A stretch of 64,000 nt of DNA from Agromyces allii (GCF_009749385.1 NZ_WBIN01000002.1:124001-188000), one strand, 5' to 3'. Positions 7,684 to 16,366 are shown, counted from the first letter of the stretch. Notes: a model not told the origin generated them from the letters alone. Numbers and translations: made by a program.

Positions 7684-8946
7684 ATGGATCAAGGCAACAC
7701 CGCGTTCCTGTTGATCATGGCGGCATTGGTGCTGCTCATGACCCCCGGACTCGCGTTCTTCTACGGCGGTCTGGTGAAGGCGAAGAGCGTCATCAGCATG
7801 ATGATGATGAGCTTCGGCGCGATCGGCCTCATCGGCGTGCTGTGGGTTCTCTACGGCTACGCGATCGCGTTCCCCGGTTCGGAGGGCCTCGTCGCCCCCT
7901 GGTCCATCGACTGGTCGGCCATCGGCCTCACCAGCCTCCTCGAGACGCCGGAGGGCGCGGCCTTCCCGCCGCTGGCCTTCGTCGGCTTCCAGGCGACGTT
8001 CGCGATCATCACGGTCGCGCTCGTCTCCGGTGCCATCGCCGACCGCGCCAAGTTCGGGGCCTGGATGATCTTCGCCGGCGTCTGGGCGACCATCGTCTAC
8101 TTCCCGGTCGCGAGCTGGGTGTTCAACTTCGGCCTCGCCGACGACGGCTCGTTCGCCTACGGCGGCTGGACCACCTTCGGCCTGCAGGAGGCCTTCGGCG
8201 TCGGCGTCATCGACTTCGCCGGTGGCACCGCGGTGCACATCAACGCCGGTGCTGCGGCGCTCGCCCTGGCGCTCGTGCTCGGCAAGCGCGTCGGCTTCTC
8301 GAAGGGTGCGCACGTTCCTCACAACCCGCCCTTCGTGCTCCTCGGCGCCGGTCTGCTGTGGTTCGGCTGGTTCGGCTTCAACTCGGGTTCCGAGCTCGCC
8401 GCCGACGGCACCGCCGCACTCGCCTGGGTCAACACGCTGGCCGCTCCGGCCGCCGCACTGCTCGCCTGGCTCCTCGTCGAGAAGATCAAGGACGGCAAGC
8501 CGACCTCGGTCGGCGCAGCATCCGGTGCGGTCGCGGGTCTCGTCGCGATCACCCCGGCCTGTGCCTCGCTGACCCCCGGCTGGGCGATCGTGCTCGGTCT
8601 CGTCGCCGGCGCCGTCTGCGCCCTGGCGATCGACCTGAAGTTCAAGTTCGGCTTCGACGACTCGCTCGACGTCGTGGGCATCCACCTCGTCGGCGGTCTC
8701 ATCGGAACGCTGTACCTCGGCTTCTTCGCCAACGGCACCGGCCTCATCTACAGCGGTGACGCCACGCAGCTGCTCGTGCAGGCGATCGCAGCCTTCACCG
8801 TGCTGATCTACTCGTTCGTCCTGGCCTTCGGCATCGGCTGGGTCATCGAGAAGACGATCGGCTTCCGCATCACGAACGAGGACGAGCTCGCGGGCGTCGA
8901 CACCGCCGTCCACGGCGAAGACGCGTACAAGCTCGAGACCGTCTGA
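7684..8946 (+). CDS. amt: ammonium transporter (Amt/MEP/Rh family)
   Basis: The 420-residue protein has about eleven hydrophobic helices, as expected for the trimeric ammonium channel. AFFYGGLVKAKSVISMMMMS (from about residue 20) is the signature first part. The two pore histidines lie in AVHINAGAAAL (near 183) and VGIHLVGG (near 333). WFGFNSGSELAADG is also conserved. The start is ATG 7684 with GAGAGG 8 nt upstream; an in-frame ATG 54 bp earlier lacks this. A GlnR box precedes the gene. The PII gene glnK and glnD, which follow amt in many actinobacteria, are absent here; the next gene is an unrelated MazF-like protein. Confidence 0.96.
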   Translation: MDQGNTAFLLIMAALVLLMTPGLAFFYGGLVKAKSVISMMMMSFGAIGLIGVLWVLYGYAIAFPGSEGLVAPWSIDWSAIGLTSLLETPEGAAFPPLAFVGFQATFAIITVALVSGAIADRAKFGAWMIFAGVWATIVYFPVASWVFNFGLADDGSFAYGGWTTFGLQEAFGVGVIDFAGGTAVHINAGAAALALALVLGKRVGFSKGAHVPHNPPFVLLGAGLLWFGWFGFNSGSELAADGTAALAWVNTLAAPAAALLAWLLVEKIKDGKPTSVGAASGAVAGLVAITPACASLTPGWAIVLGLVAGAVCALAIDLKFKFGFDDSLDVVGIHLVGGLIGTLYLGFFANGTGLIYSGDATQLLVQAIAAFTVLIYSFVLAFGIGWVIEKTIGFRITNEDELAGVDTAVHGEDAYKLETV

Positions 8947-8976
8947 CTCCACTGATCCACCGCGAGGGCGGTGGGG

Positions 8977-8982
8977 TAGTGT
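8977..8982 (+). promoter_or_regulatory. -10 box of a possible leaderless promoter (PemK-like gene)
   Basis: TAGTGT at 8977-8982 is followed by 6 nt and then the GTG start at 8989. No Shine-Dalgarno sequence fits in that space. Confidence 0.5.
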
Positions 8983-8988
8983 GCGGGT

Positions 8989-9549
8989 GTGACTGACACC
9001 GGCCGCTTCCTCACCGCCCTTCGTCGTGCGTTCCGCAGCATGTTCGGCGGGTCCGGCAGCGCCTCGCGCAGCGGGTCGAGGGCGTCGGATGCCGCGGGGC
9101 GCGCGTCGGTCTCGACGGGCCTCCTGTCGCCCGGACAGGCGGGAACCTCCGCGACGGTCGAGGTCGACCCTCGGAGCCTCAAGCGCGTCGACCTGGCGTA
9201 CGCGCCGTCGCGCGACGGGCAGCCCGATCCCGGTGAGATCGTCTGGACCTGGGTGCCGTACGAGGAGCGCGACGGGCGCGGCAAGGACCGCCCGGTCGTG
9301 GTCGTCGCGGCATCCGGTGCCGATGCGTTCCTGGCCGTGCAGCTGACGAGCAAGGCGCACGACGGCTCACGCGACTTCGTGCCGCTCGGCACGGGCGCGT
9401 GGGATGCCGCGGGCCGGCCGAGCTGGGCGAACATCGATCGCGTGTTCGTGGTGCACACCGCCGGCATGCGGCGCGAAGCGGCATCCCTCGATGCGAAGCG
9501 CTATCTGAAGGTCGCCGAGGCGCTGAGCGCCCGCTACGGCTGGCGCTGA
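8989..9549 (+). CDS. PemK/MazF-family protein without visible antitoxin
   Basis: The 186-residue protein has a Ser/Gly/Ala-rich, low-complexity N-terminal stretch (about 1-55) followed by an SH3-like PemK/MazF barrel. Barrel segments are PDPGEIVWTWVPYEE, the core KDRPVVVVAASG, LAVQLTSKAHDG, and a C-terminal region with SWANIDRVFVVH. MazF enzymes are sequence-specific endoribonucleases paired with a labile antitoxin. No antitoxin gene lies beside it: amt is upstream and a tRNA on the opposite strand is downstream. It may therefore be a domesticated nuclease or a non-toxic relative. Family assignment is fairly firm; ribonuclease activity is not shown. Confidence 0.75.
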   Translation: MTDTGRFLTALRRAFRSMFGGSGSASRSGSRASDAAGRASVSTGLLSPGQAGTSATVEVDPRSLKRVDLAYAPSRDGQPDPGEIVWTWVPYEERDGRGKDRPVVVVAASGADAFLAVQLTSKAHDGSRDFVPLGTGAWDAAGRPSWANIDRVFVVHTAGMRREAASLDAKRYLKVAEALSARYGWR

Positions 9550-9569
9550 CGAACGCGGCGTTAAACGAA

Positions 9570-9597
9570 GAACGCCCCCAGTGGAGTGGGGGCGTTC
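9570..9597. terminator. hairpin terminator between the PemK-like gene and tRNA-Val(CAC)
   Basis: A perfect 11-bp stem (GAACGCCCCCA at 9570-9580 with 9587-9597) encloses a 6-nt loop. On the minus strand it is followed by TTCGTTTAA, so it ends the tRNA transcript; it may also stop the convergent plus-strand transcript. Confidence 0.75.
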
Positions 9598-9598
9598 G

Positions 9599-9671
9599 TG
9601 GGCGATGCCGGGCTCGAACCGACGACCTCTTCCGTGTGAAGGAAGCGCGCTACCAGCTGCGCCAATCGCCC
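9599..9671 (-). tRNA. tRNA-Val (anticodon CAC)
   Basis: The cloverleaf is complete. The acceptor stem GGGCGAT pairs with ATCGCCC and the discriminator is A. The D-arm region is TGGCGCAGCTGGTAGCGC. The anticodon loop TTCACAC carries CAC, and the T-loop is TTCGAGC. It reads GUG codons, which are frequent in this genome. It is the only tRNA of the cluster on the minus strand and is followed by a terminator hairpin. CCA is not encoded. Confidence 0.95.
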
Positions 9672-9884
9672 ATGTGGGATTCGCGGCTCACCGGGGTGAC
9701 CGCGCGGATTCGATACTAGCGAGCATTTCGCGCAATTGCACATCGAGTGATTCGTGGCGTGTCGGGACGCGTTCGATGCCCGCGTGACGGCGCCCGGAGC
9801 GACCCGAAACCCTCGACACGCCCGGGATGCGCGGCCGGATTCCGCGTCGGACCGGGCTGAACAGCGGGTGAACGCCGCTCAGTT

Positions 9885-9913
9885 TGTGAATCGATCCGAG
9901 TATCGGTTAGAGT
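9885..9913 (+). promoter_or_regulatory. promoter of the tRNA-Gly/Cys/Val cluster
   Basis: A -35-like TTGTGA (9885-9890) is separated by 17 bp from TAGAGT (9908-9913). tRNA-Gly begins 28 bp further on. The stretch between tRNA-Val(CAC) and here (9672-9884) shows no gene. Confidence 0.6.
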
Positions 9914-9941
9914 CTCTCTGCACGCAGAAATGCACAGCAAC

Positions 9942-10013
9942 GCGGATGTGGCGCAGTGGTAGCGCATCACCTTGCCAAGGTGAGGGTCGCGAGTTCGAAT
10001 CTCGTCATCCGCT
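9942..10013 (+). tRNA. tRNA-Gly (anticodon GCC)
   Basis: The acceptor GCGGATG pairs with CATCCGC. The anticodon loop TTGCCAA carries GCC and the T-arm is GCGAG-TTCGAAT-CTCGT. It reads GGC and GGU, the main glycine codons here. It is the first of four plus-strand tRNAs. An imperfect AGGATC/GATCCT hairpin with a T-rich tail lies between it and tRNA-Cys (about 10018-10050) and may be a weak terminator or a processing signal. Confidence 0.96.
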
Positions 10014-10069
10014 CGGATCAGGATCAAGGCCCCGCCTCGATCCTGTTCTTTGGTGAAGAACCCAGAAAC

Positions 10070-10140
10070 GGTGGATTGGCCGAGAGGCGAGGCAGCGGCC
10101 TGCAAAGCCGTATACACGGGTTCGAATCCCGTATCCACCT
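10070..10140 (+). tRNA. tRNA-Cys (anticodon GCA)
   Basis: The acceptor GGTGGAT pairs with ATCCACC. The anticodon loop CTGCAAA carries GCA and the T-arm is ACGGG-TTCGAAT-CCCGT. The D-arm (GCCGAGAGGCGAGGC) is of the usual bacterial Cys type. It lies 56 bp after tRNA-Gly and 27 bp before tRNA-Val(GAC). Confidence 0.96.
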
Positions 10141-10167
10141 CCAGATCGAGAACACCAACTCGATTCT

Positions 10168-10239
10168 GGGCGATTGGCGCAGCGGTAGCGCGCTTCCCTG
10201 ACACGGAAGAGGTCACTGGTTCGATCCCAGTATCGCCCA
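10168..10239 (+). tRNA. tRNA-Val (anticodon GAC), copy 1
   Basis: The acceptor GGGCGAT pairs with ATCGCCC. The anticodon loop CTGACAC carries GAC and the T-arm is ACTGG-TTCGATC-CCAGT. It reads GUC and GUU. From the D-arm through the T-arm it is identical to the second copy at 10304, the only difference being one acceptor pair. A very strong terminator follows 4 bp after its end. Confidence 0.96.
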
Positions 10240-10243
10240 CTGT

Positions 10244-10273
10244 CGAAAACCCCCGGTTCGCCGGGGGTTTTCG
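10244..10273 (+). terminator. strong intrinsic terminator between the tRNA-Val copies
   Basis: A 13-bp perfect stem (10244-10256 with 10261-10273) is capped by a TTCG tetraloop. The stem ends in TTTTCGGTTTG. This should end the Gly-Cys-Val transcript, implying that the second Val copy needs read-through or its own promoter. Confidence 0.85.
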
Positions 10274-10303
10274 GTTTGTCGCATCGAGATCCCATCTCGA
10301 CGC

Positions 10304-10375
10304 GCGCGATTGGCGCAGCGGTAGCGCGCTTCCCTGACACGGAAGAGGTCACTGGTTCGATCCCAGTATCGCGCA
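10304..10375 (+). tRNA. tRNA-Val (anticodon GAC), copy 2
   Basis: The acceptor GCGCGAT pairs with ATCGCGC; the rest equals copy 1, including the GAC anticodon. Relative to copy 1, position 2 changes G to C and position 71 changes C to G, so pairing is kept. It sits 30 bp behind a strong terminator and shows no clear promoter in that short space. A tandem duplication followed by a compensated change is the simplest reading. Confidence 0.95.
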
Positions 10376-10382
10376 CGCAGTA

Positions 10383-10416
10383 CGAACGCCCCGGCTCATG
10401 CGAGCCGGGGCGTTCG
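10383..10416. terminator. hairpin terminator between tRNA-Val copy 2 and the glycosidase gene
   Basis: A 15-bp perfect stem (10383-10397 with 10402-10416) has a 4-nt loop ATGC. It lies between converging transcripts and could serve both. Confidence 0.8.
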
Positions 10417-10442
10417 CTGTTCCCCAGGGTGTATCGCTCAGC

Positions 10443-12521
10443 TCACCAGGGCGAGGGCGCCGGGGGAGCCGTGACCGGCGGCCGGTCGTTGCACGTGATG
10501 AGGTTCGGCAGGTAGGGCGCGAGCCACGGGGTTCCGGGGTGGTACTCGTTCGCGTCGACGCCGTCGTTGTCGCCGAGGTCGGTGAGCGCGAACTCGGAGC
10601 CGTTCGCCCAGTCCCAGGTGAAGGCACCGCAGTTGTTCACGCCCCAGTGGCCGACGCCCCGGACATCCACGTTCTCGAAGGTCGCCGAGCCCGCCGTCCG
10701 GGCGCTGATCACGTTCGTTCCGGTGCCGTCGACGCGGATGTCGCGGAATCTCACGCCATCGATGCGATAGACGTCCTTCACGCCCCACTCCGTCACCAGC
10801 ATCATCGCGCTGTACGTGCTGTCGAGGAAGTGGTCGCCGCTCACGACGATGTCGGCCTGGTCGATCGAGCGGTCGAGCGCGTAGAACCAGATCGCGCCGA
10901 GTCCGATGTTCCAGTTGAGCTCGTACGTGCCCGACCGGGCGGTCGTGTTGTCGGTGATCGCGAGGCCGCCCGTGAACGGCTCTGCGCCGAACCTGGAACC
11001 CACGTGGATGCCGCTGCCCTCGCGCACGGGGTCGGCGACGAGGTTGTTCGACACGGTCGTGTCGGTGCCGCCGTAGATCGCGATGCCGTTCGCGAGCGAC
11101 GGGGACTGCACGGTGTTGCGGTCGAACACGTTGCCCGCGTTCGCGACGTGCTCCGACCACATGGCGAGTCCGTCGTCGCCCGTGTTCCGTACGAAGGTGT
11201 TCGAGACCGTCGAGTCGGTGACGCCGGTGTGGAAGTTCAGGGCGTCCGCCATCTGGTCGACGATGATGTTGTCGTCGATGACGAGGTCGTGCATCGGGCC
11301 GTCGAACCACATGCCGACCTTCGTGTGCCGGATGTGGAGTCCGCGGATGCTCGACGAGCTCAGCGAGCCGCCGATGCCGTTGACCTGATCGGTGTCGATG
11401 CGTTCCCGCACGTCGCCCTCGATCGCGAAGCCCGAGAGGTGCACGTTCGAACTGCCGCCGTCCGCGGCATCCTTCCCGTAGAACCCGACGCCCGTGTGCA
11501 CCGAGCCGTCGGGGGCCGGCGTGGCGAGGGCGACCTCGCGGCCGCGGATGATCGTGTACCAGTTGCCCGCGCCCTCGATCGTGACGTCGTCGACGATGAT
11601 GTGCCGGCTGACCGAGTAGACGCCCGGCGGCACGTAGACGGGCAGGCGATGCGCCTTCGCGAACGCGATGGCCCGATCGAACGCCCCGGCCGCGTCGCGC
11701 TTGCCGAACGGATCCGCGCCGAACAGGAGCACGTTCGCCGCCTTGAGACGCACGTGCGGCGCGGCGACGCGCTCGGAGTCGAGCAGGTCGATCGTCGTGA
11801 CGGCGGCGCTCGAGTTCTTCGGCGCGGTGAGTCGCACGACGTCGCCGGCGCGATACGTCTTGCCCAGCAGCATCCGCTGCTCGTCGTAGAAGTGCATCGG
11901 GCGGAACGGCTTGGCGACCTCGAAGCCCGCTCCCGGAACGCACCCGCATTCGGTGATCCACCAGTCGGGGTGAAGCAGGCCGGCCTTCGGATCGTTGGTG
12001 AACGGGTACTGGTTGTACAGCCAGGAGTACTTCGAGGTGAGCGTCATGGTCTGCGCGCGCCCGCCGTTCACCGAGACGGCGAGCGGGGCGTCGATGCCGC
12101 CGCCGTCGGGGGAGTCCGGGATGCTGTAGCGCACCGTGATCGCGTTCGCGGCCGCGGGCAGCGTGAACTCGACGTACTCGCCCGGGTCGAGTTGCACCGC
12201 TCGTCGGCCGGAAGCCTCGGCGGGCAGCGTGTAGGCGTCGCGACCGGGCCCGACGACGCTGCCGGTGGTCTTCGCGTTCTCGGCCTCCTGCTCGAGGAAT
12301 GCCACATCGGCGCCGCGTCCCTGCACGAGTGCGGGATCGAGTGCGGCCCGGGTCACGATCGGCGCCGGCGCCTTCGGGGCAGCGGATGCGGCGAGCGGGC
12401 CCGACACGGCGGCGCCGACCGCGAGCGCGGCGATCGCGACGAACGACGCCGTTCGTCTCAGGGGCGGCGAGTGCGGTCGGCGGGGCGGTGGCGCGGATTC
12501 GGAACTGGCGCGGGTCGTCAT
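10443..12521 (-). CDS. secreted parallel beta-helix glycoside hydrolase, GH87 (alpha-1,3-glucanase/mycodextranase)-like
   Basis: The 692-residue protein begins with a Sec signal peptide, a twin-basic n-region then a hydrophobic stretch, with likely cleavage after ASA near residue 48. A carbohydrate-binding-like beta-sandwich (about 70-200, including DPGEYVEFTL and AVTTIDLLDSE) is followed by right-handed beta-helix repeats (about 230-640) with short strands ending in NN, TDN and DTTVSNN turns. ADALNFH (near 423) and NTGDDGLAMW (near 448) carry the Asp residues expected for GH87-type catalysis. Such enzymes cut alpha-1,3-glucan of fungal walls or dental-type glucans; the substrate here is inferred. 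The ATG at 12521 is preceded by GAGAGG. The gene stands alone between two terminator or promoter regions. Confidence 0.75.
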   Translation of the reverse strand: MTTRASSESAPPPRRPHSPPLRRTASFVAIAALAVGAAVSGPLAASAAPKAPAPIVTRAALDPALVQGRGADVAFLEQEAENAKTTGSVVGPGRDAYTLPAEASGRRAVQLDPGEYVEFTLPAAANAITVRYSIPDSPDGGGIDAPLAVSVNGGRAQTMTLTSKYSWLYNQYPFTNDPKAGLLHPDWWITECGCVPGAGFEVAKPFRPMHFYDEQRMLLGKTYRAGDVVRLTAPKNSSAAVTTIDLLDSERVAAPHVRLKAANVLLFGADPFGKRDAAGAFDRAIAFAKAHRLPVYVPPGVYSVSRHIIVDDVTIEGAGNWYTIIRGREVALATPAPDGSVHTGVGFYGKDAADGGSSNVHLSGFAIEGDVRERIDTDQVNGIGGSLSSSSIRGLHIRHTKVGMWFDGPMHDLVIDDNIIVDQMADALNFHTGVTDSTVSNTFVRNTGDDGLAMWSEHVANAGNVFDRNTVQSPSLANGIAIYGGTDTTVSNNLVADPVREGSGIHVGSRFGAEPFTGGLAITDNTTARSGTYELNWNIGLGAIWFYALDRSIDQADIVVSGDHFLDSTYSAMMLVTEWGVKDVYRIDGVRFRDIRVDGTGTNVISARTAGSATFENVDVRGVGHWGVNNCGAFTWDWANGSEFALTDLGDNDGVDANEYHPGTPWLAPYLPNLITCNDRPPVTAPPAPSPW

Positions 12522-12832
12522 CGACTCGATTCCTCTCGTGATGTGTACGTCGTCGGACACGGGTGCGATCCCGTCGAGTGAGCCGAATGTATGACCGCGC
12601 CGTCGCGGCTCACAAGGCGCAATCGAGGATTGTCGAGAGAATGTCGAGTTCTTGCAGATCTGTGCGTAAACGCCTGCAATCCGGCGGACGGGACAGGGCG
12701 ATCGTTGCAAGACGCGGCGCAAGCGTGGCCGGGGCTCGGTCGATGCCGGTCGCTGCCGTCAGCAGGCGAACCGCGTGCTCGCGCCCGACTACAGTTGAAG
12801 GGTTCATCTCAACTCACAGGGAGTGGTTCACA
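12522..12832. other. 311-bp divergent control region between the glycosidase gene and thrS
   Basis: No gene is seen. It should hold the promoters of both flanking genes. On the plus side TACAGT (12790-12795) is a -10 candidate for thrS, leaving a leader of about 30 nt. AGTTGA (12793-12798) and TCAACT (12809-12814) form a small dyad in that leader. I find no T-box specifier structure and no terminator-antiterminator pair. Confidence 0.5.
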
Positions 12833-14821
12833 GTGGCCGACGGTTTCGAGCTCTTCACCGATCGTTCCGTTGTCGCGATGCGCGTCAACGGCGAGCTCAA
12901 GGATCTGGCCACGACGGTGACAGACGCCGACGAGGTCGAGCCCGTGACGATCGACTCGCCCGACGGGCTCTCGATCCTGCGCCACTCCGCCGCGCACGTG
13001 CTCGCGCAGGCCGTGCAGTCGGTCAACCCCGAGGCGAAGCTCGGCATCGGCCCGCCCGTCACCGACGGCTTCTACTACGACTTCGACGTGGCCGAGGCGT
13101 TCAGCACCGAGGACCTCAAGGCGCTCGAGAAGGAGATGGGTCGCATCATCCGCTCCGGCCAGCGCTTCGTGCGTCGGGTCGTGACCGACGACGAGGCACG
13201 CGCCGAGCTCGCGGGCGAGCCCTACAAGCTCGAGCTCATCGGGCTCAAGGGCACGGGCGGCCACGGCAAGGGCACCGGCGACGACCACGAGTCCGTCGAG
13301 GTCGGCGCCGGCGAGCTGACGATCTACGACAACGTCGACCCGAAGACCGGAGAGGTCGCCTGGAAGGACCTCTGCCGCGGACCGCACCTGCCGAACACCC
13401 GCATGATCGGCAACGGCTGGGCGCTGCAGCGCGTTGCGGGCGCCTACTGGCGCGGCAGCGAGAAGAACCCCCAGCTCCAGCGCATCTACGGCACCGCATG
13501 GCCGACCAAAGACGAGCTGCGCGCCTACCAGCACCGCCTCGAGGAGGCCGCCAAGCGCGACCACCGCAAGCTCGGCAAGGACCTCGACCTCTTCTCGTTC
13601 CCCGACGAGATCGGTTCCGGTCTCTCGGTCTGGCACCCCAAGGGCGGCGTCATCCGCGGCGAGATGGAGCAGCACGCGCGTCGTCGCCACATCGAGGGCG
13701 GCTACACCTACGTGTACACGCCGCACATCTCGAAGGAGGACCTCTTCCTCACCTCGAACCACCTCGTCACGTACAAGGAGGGTATGTTCCCGCCCATCGT
13801 GATGGACGAGGAGCGCGACGCCGAGGGCAACATCACCAAGCAGGGCCAGGACTACTACCTGAAGCCCATGAACTGCCCGATGCACATCCTCATCTACAAG
13901 GAGCGCGGACGCAGCTACCGCGACCTGCCGATGCGGCTCGCCGAGAACGGCACCGTCTACCGCAACGAGCTCTCGGGCGCGCTGCACGGCCTCACCCGCG
14001 TGCGCGGCTTCACGCAGGACGACTCCCACCTCTTCGTCACCCCCGAGCAGCTCGAGGCCGAGACCACGAGGGTGCTCGAGTTCGTGGTCTCGATGCTGCG
14101 CGACTTCGGCCTCGAGGACTTCGAGCTCGAACTCTCGATGCGCGACGACGAGAAGTCGAAGTGGATCGGCTCCGACGAGTTCTGGGAGTACTCCACGAAC
14201 GCGCTGCGCAACGTGGCGCTCGCGAGCGGGCTGAGGCTCACCGAGGTTCCCGGCGAGGCGGCGTTCTACGGTCCGAAGATCGACCTGAAGACCCGCGACG
14301 CCATCGGCCGCACCTGGCAGCTCTCGACCGTGCAGGTCGACCCGAACCTGCCGGAGCGCTTCGGCCTCGAGTACACCGGGTCCGACGGCGAGCGCCACCG
14401 GCCGATCATGATCCACCGGGCCCTGTTCGGCTCGATCGAGCGGTTCTTCGCGATCCTGCTCGAGCACTACGCCGGTGCGTTCCCCGTCTGGCTCGCGCCC
14501 GTGCAGGTCGTCGGCATCCCGGTCGCCGAGCAGTTCTCCGAGTACCTCGACGAGATCATCGCGAAGCTCCGCGCCAAGGGCGTCCGCGCCGAGGTCGACC
14601 ACTCCGACGACCGCATGCAGAAGAAGATCCGCACCCACACCACGCAGAAGGTGCCGCTGCAGCTCATCGCCGGCGAGCAGGACCGTGCGGGCGGCACGGT
14701 GTCGTTCCGATTCCGCGACGGCACCCAGACCAACGGCGTGCCCGTCGACGACGCCGTGGCGCTCATCCTCGACGCGATCTCCGAGCGCAAGCTCGTGAAC
14801 ACGGCCGAGGACCTCGCGTGA
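12833..14821 (+). CDS. thrS: threonine-tRNA ligase
   Basis: The 662-residue class II synthetase joins threonine to tRNA-Thr. It has an N-terminal TGS domain (about 1-65), the editing domain with HSAAHVLAQ and FYYDFDV, and a catalytic core containing [22 protein letters not shown] and the C-terminal anticodon-binding domain from about 550. The start is GTG 12833 with GGGAG about 10 nt upstream. The stop overlaps the HIT gene by 4 bp (GTGA). This thrS-HIT pair also exists in mycobacteria. Expression is probably from the TACAGT box described for the upstream region. Confidence 0.97.
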   Translation: MADGFELFTDRSVVAMRVNGELKDLATTVTDADEVEPVTIDSPDGLSILRHSAAHVLAQAVQSVNPEAKLGIGPPVTDGFYYDFDVAEAFSTEDLKALEKEMGRIIRSGQRFVRRVVTDDEARAELAGEPYKLELIGLKGTGGHGKGTGDDHESVEVGAGELTIYDNVDPKTGEVAWKDLCRGPHLPNTRMIGNGWALQRVAGAYWRGSEKNPQLQRIYGTAWPTKDELRAYQHRLEEAAKRDHRKLGKDLDLFSFPDEIGSGLSVWHPKGGVIRGEMEQHARRRHIEGGYTYVYTPHISKEDLFLTSNHLVTYKEGMFPPIVMDEERDAEGNITKQGQDYYLKPMNCPMHILIYKERGRSYRDLPMRLAENGTVYRNELSGALHGLTRVRGFTQDDSHLFVTPEQLEAETTRVLEFVVSMLRDFGLEDFELELSMRDDEKSKWIGSDEFWEYSTNALRNVALASGLRLTEVPGEAAFYGPKIDLKTRDAIGRTWQLSTVQVDPNLPERFGLEYTGSDGERHRPIMIHRALFGSIERFFAILLEHYAGAFPVWLAPVQVVGIPVAEQFSEYLDEIIAKLRAKGVRAEVDHSDDRMQKKIRTHTTQKVPLQLIAGEQDRAGGTVSFRFRDGTQTNGVPVDDAVALILDAISERKLVNTAEDLA

Positions 14822-15402
14822 CCGACCGCACGACGAGCCCCGAACCTGCGGATGCCGCAGCAGAGGGGCTCGTCGATGCGGCGACCCTTGCCGGCGTGCC
14901 CGACGCGTTCCAGCGACTCTGGACGCCGCACCGCATGGCGTACATCAACGCGGGCGCCGACGCGATGCGCGCCTCGTGCCCGTTCTGCGCGGCTCCGGAG
15001 AAGTCGGATGCCGACGGGCTGATCGTGCACCGCGGCCGCACGGCGTACGTGCTGCTGAACCTGTTCCCGTACAACTCGGGTCACCTGCTCGTCTGCCCGT
15101 ACCGGCACATCGCCACCTACGACCAGGCGACGGCTGAAGAGGTCGCCGAGATCGGCGAGCTCACGCAGACCGGCATGCGCGTGCTGCGCGAGGTCTCGCG
15201 CTGCGACGGCTTCAACATCGGCATGAACCAGGGGGCCGTGGCCGGTGCCGGCGTCGACGAGCACCTGCACCAGCACATCGTGCCGCGGTGGGCGTCCGAC
15301 GCGAACTTCTTCCCGATCATCGCGCGCACGAAGGCGCTGCCCCAGCTGCTCGGCGAGGTGCGCGTGGCGGTCGCCGAGGCCTGGCCGGCGACGGGCGAGT
15401 AG
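14818..15402 (+). CDS. HIT-domain nucleotide phosphorylase/hydrolase (Ap4A-phosphorylase-like)
   Basis: This 194-residue HIT protein has the histidine triad in [10 protein letters not shown] near the C-terminus and an N-terminal CPFC that, with a later His, often binds zinc. Proteins of this length and with the [11 protein letters not shown] segment resemble Mycobacterium Rv2613c, which phosphorolyses Ap4A. Ap4A is a by-product of aminoacyl-tRNA synthetases, so its coupling to thrS by a GTGA overlap makes sense. In mycobacteria pgsA follows; here a terminator-like hairpin and the convergent pdxY follow instead. Substrate assignment is inferred. Confidence 0.85.
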   Translation: MTDRTTSPEPADAAAEGLVDAATLAGVPDAFQRLWTPHRMAYINAGADAMRASCPFCAAPEKSDADGLIVHRGRTAYVLLNLFPYNSGHLLVCPYRHIATYDQATAEEVAEIGELTQTGMRVLREVSRCDGFNIGMNQGAVAGAGVDEHLHQHIVPRWASDANFFPIIARTKALPQLLGEVRVAVAEAWPATGE

Positions 15403-15435
15403 CCGCGACCGGCGTGCCGACCGGCATGCGCCGCT

Positions 15436-15477
15436 CGCGGCATCCGCTCGACCGCATTCGAACGCGCGGATGCCGCG
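15436..15477. terminator. hairpin built from two inverted GGATGCCG motifs, between HIT and pdxY
   Basis: CGCGGCATCCGC (15436-15447) and its exact reverse complement (15466-15477) make a 12-bp stem with an 18-nt loop, between two convergent genes. It probably stops both transcripts. No T-tract follows. Confidence 0.65.
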
Positions 15478-15514
15478 GCTCGGCGCACGACGAGGACGGC
15501 GTGCGCCGACGGGC

Positions 15515-16366
15515 TCAGCGCACCTGACGGACGGTGAACTGCATGCGCGGGTGCGCGTAGGCCTCCTGCGACTCGACGAGCTGCAGTTCGCGCTCGCCCG
15601 ACTCGTGCGTGCGCTCGAGCAGGTCGAACACGCTCGACGTGGTGCGGGCGAGGGCGTCGGCCGCGTCGCGCGTGCGCAGGTAGTGCGCCGTGAACAGCGC
15701 GGCGCTGACGTCGCCCGAGCCGTTGGCCTTCATGGGCAGCAGGGGAGTCTGCACGATCCACGCGCCGTGGTTGTCGACGGCGAGCATCTCGATGGTGCCC
15801 TCTTCGCGGTCGGGCCGCTCGACGCTCGTGACGAGCACCACCGACGGGCCGGACGCACGTGCGAGGTCGACCGACGCGAGCGTCGACTCGAGCGTGTCGG
15901 GCGAGGTGTCGGTGAGGTAGCCGAGCTCGAACTGGTTCGGAGTGATGAGGTCGGCTGCGGGGACCACGCGATCGCGGAGGAGGATCGGGATGGCCGGCGC
16001 CACGAAGCATCCGGATTTCGCATTGCCCATGACCGGGTCGCAGGCGTAGATCGCGTCGGGATTGGCCGCCTTCACGCGTGCGACGGCGTCGAGGATGACG
16101 TCGGCGATGCCCTCGCCGCCCTGATAGCCCGAGAGCACCGCGTCGACCTGGGGGAACGCGCCGCGCTCCTCGATGCCGGTGATGACCTCGCGCACGTCGT
16201 CTGGGCTGATCATGGGGCCGCGCCACGCGCCGTAGCCCGTGTGGTTGGAGAAGTTGACGGTGTAGACCGGCAGCACCTCGACGCCGATGCGCTGGAGGGG
16301 GAAGACGGCGGCGGAGTTGCCGACGTGGCCGTACGCGACCGCCGACTGGATCGAGAGAATCTTCAC
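15515..16366 (-). CDS. pdxY: pyridoxal kinase
   Basis: The 283-residue ribokinase-fold enzyme phosphorylates pyridoxal in vitamin B6 salvage. [18 protein letters not shown] at the N-terminus is typical of PdxY/Pdx[21 protein letters not shown] and [12 protein letters not shown] follow, and the anion hole with catalytic Asp is in [13 protein letters not shown] near residue 220. The ATG is at 16366. It lies 78 bp downstream of pdxR on the same strand, so the two may be cotranscribed. Together with pdxS-pdxT across the divergent promoter they form a complete B6 supply block. Confidence 0.93.
   Translation of the reverse strand: MKILSIQSAVAYGHVGNSAAVFPLQRIGVEVLPVYTVNFSNHTGYGAWRGPMISPDDVREVITGIEERGAFPQVDAVLSGYQGGEGIADVILDAVARVKAANPDAIYACDPVMGNAKSGCFVAPAIPILLRDRVVPAADLITPNQFELGYLTDTSPDTLESTLASVDLARASGPSVVLVTSVERPDREEGTIEMLAVDNHGAWIVQTPLLPMKANGSGDVSAALFTAHYLRTRDAADALARTTSSVFDLLERTHESGERELQLVESQEAYAHPRMQFTVRQVR

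Noticed and set aside
9561-10337. Short open frames over the tRNA cluster
   Set aside because: They arise from tRNA sequences; the cloverleaf structures explain the conservation.
9599-10375. Possible integration site or prophage remnant at the tRNA genes
   Set aside because: No integrase, no duplicated tRNA 3' end as attachment repeat, and flanking genes are ordinary. The repeated tRNA-Val is a whole gene.
12522-12832. T-box leader before thrS
   Set aside because: No T-box motif or terminator/antiterminator pair; the predicted leader is only about 30 nt.
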